DNA of 64,000 bases, taken from contig CBDDBH010000029.1 of the NCBI GenBank assembly GCA_965225625.1, forward strand, positions 1 to 64,000, given 5' to 3'. The translations under genes and the position numbers were made by a program. Below the pieces are notes generated by a model that was not told the DNA's origin, did not search any database, and saw only the letters and a program-made list of their open reading frames with translations. This document shows, piece by piece, positions 57,578-64,000 of the stretch. This stretch comes from CBDDBH01 sp965225625. GTDB lineage: Bacteria; Pseudomonadota; Gammaproteobacteria; JADZEE01. How positions within the stretch are numbered: position 1 is the stretch's first letter; each line of letters begins with the position of its first letter.

Positions 57578-59209
57578 CTACTCGGGATCCCGCGATTCAG
57601 TACGCTCGATGTCGGCGTCGAATGCCGCGCACAGCGCTTGGACCGTGGGATCGGTCTCTATTGAGCGCTGCGCGGCAGCCTGGCGCTTGGCTTCCAGACG
57701 CTGTTGCTGTTGTACTGGAGTGCTCGCACCCGCCTGTTCGCCGACATTTATGTGAATACGTAAAGAATCTCCGAAGCGCCCCTGCAATGCCTGCTGCAAA
57801 CGGGTTTCGGCATTGCCGTTGCGCAACTGGGCATGTTCGGTTGCCAGCAGCAATGTCACCATATTGTCCGTATTCGAGCTTAGCGCGCAATTTCGGGCCA
57901 ACTGCTTTTCTAGCCCGCTCAAGGCTAAGCTTTCGACCAAGGCAGGCCATTCGGCAGCAGACAACTTTGGTTTTGCTTGCACCTCGGTCGGCGTATCGGC
58001 AGCCGCGAAATCTCGCTGCGCAGACTGCGCAATCTGCGGCTTTGGCTCTGCCCCGGAAGTACCAGCCGGTGCCGGCTTGGTGGCTTGCGTCGAACGCACG
58101 GGCGGGGCATCGGCTGCGACGCGCTCGTCTGCAGGACGGAAAGAAAGCATCCTCAGCAATGTCATTTCAAAACCGCTGCCCGGATCAGGAGCCAGCGGTA
58201 GGTCACGCCGCCCCAATAGTCCAATTTGATAATACAACTGAGCGTCTTCCGAGCTGATATCGCTTGCCACCGCAATAATACGTGAATCAGTCAGCGTATC
58301 GACTGCCTCAGGGCCCAAGGCCTGCACGATTGCGATTTTTTGCAGCTGCGATAACAGTTCGCCCAGCGTGTGGTGCAGATCAGCACCAAGCGCGACAATT
58401 TCACGTGCTCTGTGGATAGTCGCTGCGGCGTCACCGCTGACCAAAGCCTCCAACAGTGCAATGACCTGATCGCGCTGCACAGCACCCAACATGTTCGCGA
58501 CATGCGCGGTTTTGATATTGCCGTCACCATAAGCGATTGCCTGATCGAGCAGGCTGAGAGCGTCGCGCATACTTCCGTCGGCGCCTTCGGCTATTAGAGA
58601 GAGCGCCGCAATTTCATGCTCAAAAGCCTCCGCTGTAATAATTTTAATCAATTGCTCGGTGATTTGGGCTTTCGACAAGCGCTTTAAATTAAATTGCAGA
58701 CAGCGTGAAAGAATGGTGACGGGTAATTTTTTCGGATCGGTGGTGGCCAGCAGAAACTTGACGTGAGGCGGGGGCTCCTCCAGCGTTTTCAACAGCGCAT
58801 TGAAGCTGTGATTGGAAAACATGTGCACTTCGTCTATCAGGTAGACCTTGAAACGCCCGCGCGTCGGCGCATAAGGGACGTTTTCCAATAGTTCTCGGGT
58901 TTCGTCGACTCGGGTGCGCGATGCCGCATCGACCTCGATTAGATCAATAAAGCGGCCTTCATCTATCTCAAGACAGGCGGAACACGCTCCGCAAGGCGTT
59001 GCTGTGATTCCGGTTTCGCAATTCAGCGCGCGTGCAAATATGCGCGCGATGGTAGTCTTGCCGACACCGCGTGTTCCGCTGAACAGATATGCATGATGCA
59101 AACGGTCGCCTTGCAATGCGTTGGCCAACGCCTGCACGACGTGCGGCTGCCCGACGAGTTCATCGAACGTTCTGGGACGCCATTTCCGGGCAAGTACCTG
59201 GTAGCTCAT
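57578..59209 (-). CDS. dnaX: DNA polymerase III tau/gamma subunit DnaX
   Basis: Clamp-loader ATPase, 543 residues from ATG at 59209 (SYQVLARKWRPRTFDELVGQ). Walker A is LFSGTRGVGKTTIARIFARA. The zinc site is CETGITATPCGACSAC, and LIDEVHMFSNHSFNALLKTL and LATTDPKKLPVTILSRCLQF follow. The C-terminal part is a proline/alanine-rich linker and a tau-type domain. No A-rich slippery heptamer for a gamma product was seen. Confidence 0.94.
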   Translation of the reverse strand: MSYQVLARKWRPRTFDELVGQPHVVQALANALQGDRLHHAYLFSGTRGVGKTTIARIFARALNCETGITATPCGACSACLEIDEGRFIDLIEVDAASRTRVDETRELLENVPYAPTRGRFKVYLIDEVHMFSNHSFNALLKTLEEPPPHVKFLLATTDPKKLPVTILSRCLQFNLKRLSKAQITEQLIKIITAEAFEHEIAALSLIAEGADGSMRDALSLLDQAIAYGDGNIKTAHVANMLGAVQRDQVIALLEALVSGDAAATIHRAREIVALGADLHHTLGELLSQLQKIAIVQALGPEAVDTLTDSRIIAVASDISSEDAQLYYQIGLLGRRDLPLAPDPGSGFEMTLLRMLSFRPADERVAADAPPVRSTQATKPAPAGTSGAEPKPQIAQSAQRDFAAADTPTEVQAKPKLSAAEWPALVESLALSGLEKQLARNCALSSNTDNMVTLLLATEHAQLRNGNAETRLQQALQGRFGDSLRIHINVGEQAGASTPVQQQQRLEAKRQAAAQRSIETDPTVQALCAAFDADIERTESRDPE

Positions 59210-59219
59210 AGTCAATAAT

Positions 59220-59335
59220 GGTGGCGGCCTGCACCAGCTACACCCCGGCACCCGCTTCCACTGTTACCGCTGCTCCCTTCCGGGCCTGACGGAGTTCACA
59301 ATTTCGCGTCGCGGGGGAACCGGCACCGGCCGCCA
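59220..59335 (-). ncRNA. ffs: Signal recognition particle RNA (4.5S, small bacterial type)
   Basis: On the minus strand the domain IV core GTCAGGCCCGGAAGGGAGCA is followed by the GTGCCGGGGTGTAGCTGG strand. The terminal stem GGCGGCC at the 5' end pairs with GGCCGCC near the 3' end. Total about 116 bases. It lies just upstream of dnaX, a common position. Binds Ffh (30970-32332). Ends are estimated from the stem, plus or minus three bases. Confidence 0.93.
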
Positions 59336-59378
59336 TTGATCTGGATCGCCGCAGTTCAAATGGCCGCCTTATTCACGC

Positions 59379-59396
59379 GTCGGCATGTGTGCCGAC
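59379..59396. other. Perfect hairpin between the second cyclase gene and the SRP RNA gene
   Basis: GTCGGCA-TGTG-TGCCGAC, seven pairs, in the 139-base gap 59336-59474 downstream of the cyclase stop. It lacks a T run on either strand, so it is at best a weak terminator or RNA-stability element. Confidence 0.35.
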
Positions 59397-59474
59397 CCGC
59401 GGCGGCGCAAAAAACGCCAATGCCGAGAATATCATCGCAATCGTCATATCACAAAGCGCTTTACCGCGCGTGGG

Positions 59475-60380
59475 CTATTCGCATTTGAAAAGGACGACAC
59501 CGTCAGGATCCTCCTGCGGTAACCCGCCGAAGCCGATCGTGCCGCTACCAGTTAAAATCCCCTCTTCGCGATGTAAGCGTTTTACATTGCCTTCCTGATC
59601 AACAATTACGGTACCGTTGACACTGACATCTCGTAACGGAAAGCGGCCATTACGGTATCCAATTTCCGCATGTTGGCGCGACGTGAAATTACCCAGCACT
59701 CGTAGATCCATGTCCTTGGCCTGACCGATGCGGCAAAAGGTATTGACGCCGTTCACGCGAAACTTGGTGCCTTTGTAATCGAGTAGCAACACCGCTTGCG
59801 TCGGTACTTCCACCTTTTTCATCGACGCAGAGCTAATGAGTGTCTCCTGGCCCGTTTGCTCCCAAGGTAGTTTGTGGACTTCCAGGTCTCCTTCCCAGGC
59901 CTCGGCAGGAATACGAACGATGAAGTGCATCGAAGGAAACATCCCGGCCGGCAATATTTCGACGGCCCGGTGCGAGGTCAATATTTCATCAGCCTGCGCA
60001 CGCTTGATAATTTGCTGCGCAGTTATGGGTGCTTCACCGATCAATTCACCCTGGCGCCAGCCAACGGCACCGTAATGCCAGCCGACCTTGATGCGCAAGG
60101 TGCCCATCTTAAATCGGCTTTCCTCGCTCGCCTTGCGTAACGCAGCTTGCATTTCAGTCGAGGCCAATGCTGCTCTGACCGGGTCGACGAAAGCGCACAT
60201 GATCTCGTCACCGATGGTTTTTATGACCTCTCCATCAAGGCTTGTCACCGCCGATGACAACACCTCGATACACTCGGCAATATCAGCGCGCGCAATCGCG
60301 TCGCCAAACTCCTCGTAGAGCCGCGTGCTATCGCACACGTCCGCGTACAGTACAGCAAGTTCGGCCAGCGATTTATCCAC
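59475..60380 (-). CDS. Cyclase-homology/FHA protein, catalytically degenerate paralogue
   Basis: 301 residues with the same architecture as the protein at 9286-10188: class III cyclase homology domain (about 5-170) and FHA domain (about 210-290). Metal-site motifs remain (LYADVCDSTRLYEEF, VIKTIGDEIMCAF). The motif that should read GDxVNxAAR is IGEAPITAQQIIKR. Thus the adenine-selecting Asp, the Asn and the Arg needed for catalysis are replaced. The FHA domain keeps TSRQHAEI and VNGT but has IGQ instead of the conserved IGR. It may therefore be a non-catalytic partner or regulator. It is transcribed alone, about 140 bases after the SRP RNA gene in genome order. Confidence 0.85.
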   Translation of the reverse strand: MDKSLAELAVLYADVCDSTRLYEEFGDAIARADIAECIEVLSSAVTSLDGEVIKTIGDEIMCAFVDPVRAALASTEMQAALRKASEESRFKMGTLRIKVGWHYGAVGWRQGELIGEAPITAQQIIKRAQADEILTSHRAVEILPAGMFPSMHFIVRIPAEAWEGDLEVHKLPWEQTGQETLISSASMKKVEVPTQAVLLLDYKGTKFRVNGVNTFCRIGQAKDMDLRVLGNFTSRQHAEIGYRNGRFPLRDVSVNGTVIVDQEGNVKRLHREEGILTGSGTIGFGGLPQEDPDGVVLFKCE

Positions 60381-60475
60381 GTCCGCTTATTCGCAACTTG
60401 TTCGATTCTCACCAGCAAGCGCGGGAGCCGCTGTCCTGCCGGCCAACCTCACGCAGATCTTCGACCGGCGTTGCC

Positions 60476-61003
60476 TCAAGATCCGCCGACGCCAAGCTGG
60501 CGCAGTTGCTCTACCATTTGTTTGCCGGCACTGCTCGGATCGACTTGCTTGTCGATGTGCAGAACTTTGCCGTCGCCACCGATGTAATACGTCCATCGCG
60601 AGGCAAAACCTCGTTCCGACAAGACCCCATATGCAGCAGCGGTCGTCTTTTCCGGATCGCTTAGAACAGGAAAGTCGGCGCCATTGCTGATGGCAAATTC
60701 TCGATTGGTTTCAGCATCGTCCACACTGGCCATGAAATAGACCACATCGAATTTCTTCAGGTCAACACCGCTCTCACGGAGCGATCGGCATTCCATGGTT
60801 CAGCCGCCGGTAAATGCCTTCGGAAACCACGCCAGAACGACCGTGGTACCGCGATAATCCGATAAGTGATGAGTTTTGCCGTCGGAGCCCGCGAGCGTAA
60901 AATCGGGCGCCGCGTCACCGACCGTGACGGGTGCCGCGTGAACCGCGGCAGAGCTGACAAAAATCATCCACACAAGGGTTAATATTGATAGAGAGATTTT
61001 CAA
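60476..61003 (-). CDS. Exported PrxQ/BCP-type peroxiredoxin, probable selenoprotein (in-frame UGA at residue 68)
   Basis: Thiol/selenol peroxidase of 175 residues if the TGA at 60800-60802 is read as selenocysteine. Start TTG at 61003, five bases after AGGAGG. The signal peptide runs to about residue 23 (VSSAAVHA), so it acts outside the cytoplasm. The thioredoxin fold begins VGDAAPDFTLAGSDGKTHHL. The active site reads AWFPKAFTGG-U-TMECRSLRES, where the peroxidatic Cys of BCP-type peroxiredoxins is replaced by UGA and a resolving-type Cys lies four residues later. The frame then continues without error to the normal family C-terminus (FPVLSDPEKTTAAAYGVL, RWTYYIGGDGKVLHID). A SECIS-like hairpin starts 15 bases after the UGA. 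Alternatives: nonsense mutation or a miscalled TGC. The sel genes are not in this window. Confidence 0.8.
60767..60785 (-). promoter_or_regulatory. Candidate bacterial SECIS element
   Basis: On the minus strand the sequence 18-36 bases counted from the U of UGA forms AUCGCUC-CGUGA-GAGCGGU. It has seven pairs, one of them U-G, and a five-base loop containing GU. Position, length and the GU in the loop match what SelB needs in bacterial SECIS elements. Confidence 0.6.
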
Positions 61004-61008
61004 CGATT

Positions 61009-61014
61009 CCTCCT
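61009..61014 (-). promoter_or_regulatory. Ribosome binding site fixing the peroxiredoxin TTG start
   Basis: AGGAGG five bases before TTG 61003. The start it selects gives a clean signal peptide, unlike the upstream in-frame start at 61102. Confidence 0.65.
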
Positions 61015-61127
61015 TTGTCGCCGCTTTGACCGTGGCATTCGGCGATGCCCAAATACTAGTCTGGTTGGCGCTGTTAACCAAGTTAACACGGCGAGACGCC
61101 AAATTTGGAAACGATTATCATGCGCGC

Positions 61128-61292
61128 ATGAACGAATTTGTCGACTTCAAGGAATCTTACCGATCAATCCAGGCGGCAATGGCGCGCAGCTACAAGCTAA
61201 GCTGTGGCTGGTTTCCACGCGCCCATCCGTTACCAGGCAAGGTGTGGGCCAAGCCGACCTACGCGACCGCCCAACCGCAAAACCAGGCATAA
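61128..61292 (+). CDS. Hypothetical small ORF
   Basis: 54 residues (MNEFVDFKESYRSIQAAMAR, then YKLSCGWFPRAHPLPGKVWA) in the 327-base gap 61004-61330 between the divergent peroxiredoxin and aminotransferase genes. Codon use resembles neighbours, and nothing else explains the gap. I do not recognise the protein and see no clear ribosome binding site. May be chance. Confidence 0.25.
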   Translation: MNEFVDFKESYRSIQAAMARSYKLSCGWFPRAHPLPGKVWAKPTYATAQPQNQA

Positions 61293-61330
61293 AAAATGCG
61301 GGAGCAACTAGCGAGCGTCGAGGAGATTGC

Positions 61331-62124
61331 ATGGGTCGACTACCGGATGTCGTAAAGGCGCTATACGCATTATCTGACCGTCGTCGCTGGTGGACGTGAT
61401 CTGCAGCTCCGCGGACGGCTCACTGCTGCGCTTGCCCGCGCACCTGCATCGTTTGCGTCGCGGTCTGACTGTGCTTGGATTCCGCCTCGCCGTTGACGAT
61501 GCAATAATTTGCAACGCCGCTGAAGCGCTGTTGCAAGCCAACGCATTGTCAAACGGACGGCTGACGGTTACGCGCGGCAACGGGCCGCGCGGCCTATTAC
61601 CACCCAGCGCACCGGAGCCGATCTGGCTACTCACTGCCAGCGCCGCGACAGATCCACCGACCGACCCCAAAGCGATAACAGTGCAGGTTCGCCGTAACGA
61701 AGGTAGTCCCCTGAGCCACTGCAAAACGCTGGGATACGGTGACCAGATCCTGGCGCGTCAGCAGGCGCACAATGGTGGCGCCGATGAAGCATTGATGCGT
61801 AACAATGCCGGTAACATTGTCTGTACGTCGAGCGCCAATCTGTTTTTGAGCGAAGGAGATACGCTCGTTACACCACCGCTCACCGATGGCGCCTTGCCAG
61901 GCATCGTAAGAGCACAAGTTATCGAACGCGCGAGCCAACATGGCTGGTCAGTGCTCGAAGAATCCGTGTCGCCCAATCGTTTAGCTGCAACGTCGCAAGC
62001 ATTTATTACCAACAGCCTGATAGGCGCCGTCGCACTAACTCAAATGAATGTGCGAAGCTTGTCGGTGTCTCCGCGGGTACCGACATTAAGCGAACTGGCC
62101 TTCGCGCAAGACCAACATGCCTAA
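61331..62124 (+). CDS. pabC: Class IV aminotransferase, aminodeoxychorismate lyase-like, probable N-terminal frameshift
   Basis: PLP enzyme that probably makes 4-aminobenzoate for folate. The C-terminal part from 61390 has PAHLHRLRRGLTVLGF, the catalytic lysine in HCKTLGYGDQILARQQA, DEALMRNNAGNIVCTSSANLF, TPPLTDGALPGIVRAQV and the C-terminal AFITNSLIGAVALTQM. The N-terminus is odd. ATG at 61331 after a GAGGAGA site gives MGRLPDVVKALYALSDR, which looks like the conserved SDRG segment. Then the frame must shift near 61370 to continue as SLVDVICSSADG. The usual YGDG.FET residues are missing there. Either an indel with a small deletion in the sequence, or a truncated enzyme. A class IV enzyme is clear, but the exact substrate is less so. 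Confidence 0.68.
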
Positions 62125-62665
62125 CTCGTCTACTGCAGCCACGATTGTGCTCGCGCTGTTACTCACCGCCTTGGGCGGATGCGGCTCAGCGCCGCCGCCA
62201 GACCACCTCGACCCGTATATCTCCTGCAACGGCAGCAGTTCAACGGCAATCATGCAACTCCCAGATCCGCTGGGCCGGTGGGGACGGGTAGCCTGTACCA
62301 AATATGGTCACGTCATCGATGCCGCAACCGGCTGGCAGTGGACCGGACCGAAGTCGGCAATCGTATTGTCATCTCAGCTTGCCGACACACTGCAAGAACT
62401 GGGCAACGCGGTGTACTGGCAGTCGATGACGGTAGAAGTTATTTTCGACGACGAAGCCGCAACAATTCTTAATCGCTATGAACGCGATGTTGCGCCGTTT
62501 GCGAACTCCCTGCTGGTAGAGGTCTGGAAATTGAGGGCGAGCAATAACCAGGATGTAACACAAACCGTCTATTTTCTGCTCGATGATGGGAAACCCAGTG
62601 CCTATCTGTGCGATACGGGATGTCAAACGGGCACGCCGATTCATATTACGAGAACAACGAGGTAA
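62117..62665 (+). CDS. Hypothetical lipoprotein
   Basis: 182 residues. A lipoprotein signal (ATIVLALLLTALGGC, lipobox LGGC) is followed by a Pro-rich spacer. Six further cysteines occur (for example VACTKYGHV and LCDTGCQTG), suggesting disulfides in the periplasm. WQWTGPKSAIVLSSQ and YWQSMTVEVIFDDE do not match a family I know. It overlaps the aminotransferase stop by eight bases and precedes the next lipoprotein gene by four bases, so the three are probably co-transcribed. Confidence 0.7.
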   Translation: MPNSSTAATIVLALLLTALGGCGSAPPPDHLDPYISCNGSSSTAIMQLPDPLGRWGRVACTKYGHVIDAATGWQWTGPKSAIVLSSQLADTLQELGNAVYWQSMTVEVIFDDEAATILNRYERDVAPFANSLLVEVWKLRASNNQDVTQTVYFLLDDGKPSAYLCDTGCQTGTPIHITRTTR

Positions 62666-62669
62666 TGAG

Positions 62670-63695
62670 ATGACGCCATCACCGCGACCATCAAACCAAC
62701 ACAGATTAGCAATCAGCCGCATAGCTGCGATGCTTGTGTTCAGTGGTGCTTTGGTCGGCTGTTCGCAAGAGTCCACACCCCCGGCCGCGAACACCGCAAC
62801 GCCAGCGACCCAGACCCAATCCACAGCAAAGCCACTGACGTCGGAGCCCGCCGATAGACCGACGATTCTCGTGACCGCCGTGACGGGACGTCAAGGCAGA
62901 GCACTTGCGAGGCAATTGCTGGAACGGGGTTTTCACGTACGGGGCCTCAGTCGTGATGTTTCAAAAGCTAGCGCGCGAACCCTGGTCGAAGCTGGCGTGG
63001 ACATGGTTCAGGGCGATTTCGCCGATCCCGCATCAGTACAACGTGCGGCAATGGGCGCTCAGGGGATGTTCCTGAACATACCGAGCAGTCCGAGCGAAAT
63101 CACTATGGGCGCAAACGCCGTCGATGCAGCGTTGGCCGCCGGCGTTCAACATCTGGTCTACTCAACCTCGCTGACAACCGATCCGGACAACGGAATTGCG
63201 GACACGCCTAAAGCAGCGGTTGAGCAACATTTGCGTGATAGCGGCCTGCCATACACGATACTGCGCCCCGCGATGTTCATGGAAAACTATGCCGGCGGCC
63301 AGGCACGGATTGCCACCACTGGCCTACGCGACCCGCGTGATGCCGGCTCGATACAGCAGTTCATCTCAGTGGAAGACATCGCGTTTTTCGCTGCCCAGGC
63401 GCTGGCGGATCCCGCGTCGTGGGCGGGACGGGAATTGAATATTGCGACCGACGCGTTGACCGGCACGCAGGTCGCAGCGCTATTCGCCCAGGTGATGGGA
63501 CAACCAGTCGCCTACACTCAAATAACCTGGGAACAATGGGGTGCTACTCGCCCGCCGCGACTGGTTAGAGTGTATCAGTGGTACGAACAGGGCGCGCTGT
63601 TGATCAACGTAACGGCATTACGTGAACGTTACCCCAAATTGCGCACCTTGGAACAATACTTGCGAGCCAGCGGCTGGGAAAACTGGACGCAATAG
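62670..63695 (+). CDS. Lipoprotein with NmrA-like NAD(P)-binding Rossmann domain
   Basis: 341 residues from ATG at 62670. The N-terminus is a clear lipoprotein signal (AAMLVFSGALVGCSQES) and a 35-residue Thr/Ala/Pro linker. The NmrA/atypical short-chain dehydrogenase domain (about 65-340) has ILVTAVTGRQGRALARQLL (the glycine motif), GVDMVQGDFADPASVQRA, LVYSTSL, LPYTILRPAMFMENY and FISVEDIAFFAAQALADP. Proteins of this fold are normally cytoplasmic sensors or reductases using NAD(P)H, which is scarce outside the cytoplasm. Attachment to a lipoprotein signal is unusual. An alternative is that the signal acts as an anchor or the start is misread, but the lipobox is in the same intact frame. Confidence 0.75.
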   Translation: MTPSPRPSNQHRLAISRIAAMLVFSGALVGCSQESTPPAANTATPATQTQSTAKPLTSEPADRPTILVTAVTGRQGRALARQLLERGFHVRGLSRDVSKASARTLVEAGVDMVQGDFADPASVQRAAMGAQGMFLNIPSSPSEITMGANAVDAALAAGVQHLVYSTSLTTDPDNGIADTPKAAVEQHLRDSGLPYTILRPAMFMENYAGGQARIATTGLRDPRDAGSIQQFISVEDIAFFAAQALADPASWAGRELNIATDALTGTQVAALFAQVMGQPVAYTQITWEQWGATRPPRLVRVYQWYEQGALLINVTALRERYPKLRTLEQYLRASGWENWTQ

Positions 63696-63701
63696 CAAAC
63701 T

Positions 63702-64000
63702 TTAGGCTGGCTCTGCTACCTCGTCCTTCACCGCCCAGGCCTTGTACAGGTCCGGCACTTCGACGGCCGTCGCCGCATCCGTCATGGTCAACGGTTTTTC
63801 GCAATCGATATTGATGGCGGTAAATTCCAAGCGCGCGTGCTTCTGCCAGTTTTTACGAGAATTTTTCATGACGCCCGGATGCGGCCCGTGATGCAGGCCA
63901 CCCGGATTGAGGCTCATCACACCAGTGGCGGCACTTTCGCTGCCCTTTGGGCGGGCCAGTGTGAACTCGCCGTCATGCGTAAAGAAAACTTCATCAAAAT
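63702..64000 (-). CDS. Homogentisate 1,2-dioxygenase-like cupin protein, C-terminal part only
   Basis: About 99 residues at the right edge, the N-terminal part lying outside. FDEVFFTHDGEFTLARPKGS, then MSLNPGGLHHGPHPGV with iron-ligand-type histidines, LEFTAINIDCEKPLTMTD and VEVPDLYKAWAVK resemble the C-terminal half of homogentisate dioxygenase-type enzymes of aromatic amino-acid breakdown. Its end is six bases from the convergent NmrA-like gene. The assignment rests on a partial sequence. Confidence 0.55.
   Translation of the reverse strand, partial: FDEVFFTHDGEFTLARPKGSESAATGVMSLNPGGLHHGPHPGVMKNSRKNWQKHARLEFTAINIDCEKPLTMTDAATAVEVPDLYKAWAVKDEVAEPA

Noticed and set aside
57578..59209. Programmed frameshift in dnaX producing a gamma subunit
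   Set aside because: No A-rich slippery heptamer with following stem was seen in the frame.
60476..61102. Reading the peroxiredoxin as two separate genes or a pseudogene split by TGA
   Set aside because: The stop falls precisely at the peroxidatic residue, the frame is unbroken on both sides, no ribosome binding site precedes the second half, and a SECIS-like hairpin follows.

Overview
The window is chromosomal DNA of a gammaproteobacterium with moderately high GC. The evidence is its conserved gene blocks: nnr-tsaE-amiC-mutL-miaA-hfq-hflX-hflK-hflC, rpsF-rpsR-rplI-dnaB-alr-radA, rnr-rlmB, dnaX-ybaB-recR next to the SRP RNA gene, ygfX/sdhCDAB/sdhE/ygfZ, and a short-type hisZ beside purA. I cannot name a genus. 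There is no phage, insertion sequence, CRISPR array or rRNA operon. One tRNA (Leu, CAG) and one SRP RNA are present.

Layout. 1-9 kb (minus strand): a two-partner secretion locus, read in the order parvulin-type prolyl isomerase, outer-membrane transporter TpsB, giant repetitive exoprotein TpsA (runs off the left edge). 9.3-18.2 kb (plus): a signalling cluster of class III adenylate cyclase-FHA, PP2C phosphatase, Ser/Thr kinase with a long stalk and a C-terminal FGE-sulfatase domain, and a second membrane-anchored FGE-sulfatase protein. It is followed by an EAL-HDOD protein. The parts match the threonine-phosphorylation pathway that controls some type VI secretion systems, but no secretion genes are present. 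19.5-28.6 kb (plus): ubiG, gph, a phytoene-synthase-like protein without the usual Asp motif, then a succinate dehydrogenase block with several assembly factors (ygfX, an SDHAF4-like small gene, sdhCDAB, sdhE, ygfZ), yheT and dsbB. 28.6-42.8 kb: maeB, ffh, ypjD (plus), radA, alr, dnaB, rplI, a DUF2232 protein, rpsR, rpsF with an unusual acidic tail, rlmB and rnr. 42.9 kb: tRNA-Leu. 43-59.3 kb (minus): purA, hisZ, yjeT-like, hflC/K/X, hfq, miaA, mutL, amidase, tsaE, nnr, orn, recR, ybaB, dnaX, SRP RNA. 59.5-64 kb: a second, catalytically degenerate cyclase-FHA protein, a peroxiredoxin with an in-frame UGA at the peroxidatic position (probable selenoprotein), a class IV aminotransferase, two lipoproteins (one with an NmrA-like Rossmann domain), and the end of a homogentisate-dioxygenase-like gene.

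Quality. At least twenty probable single-base frameshifts break genes between 0 and 35 kb and one near 61.4 kb, including essential ones (ffh, sdhA). Genes from 34.6 to 61 kb are clean. This pattern points to indel errors in the assembly rather than true gene decay. I therefore annotate these genes as whole loci and note each break.

The most notable items are the UGA-containing peroxiredoxin with a well-placed SECIS-like hairpin, the orphan kinase/phosphatase/FHA-cyclase/FGE cluster, and its degenerate distant paralogue.
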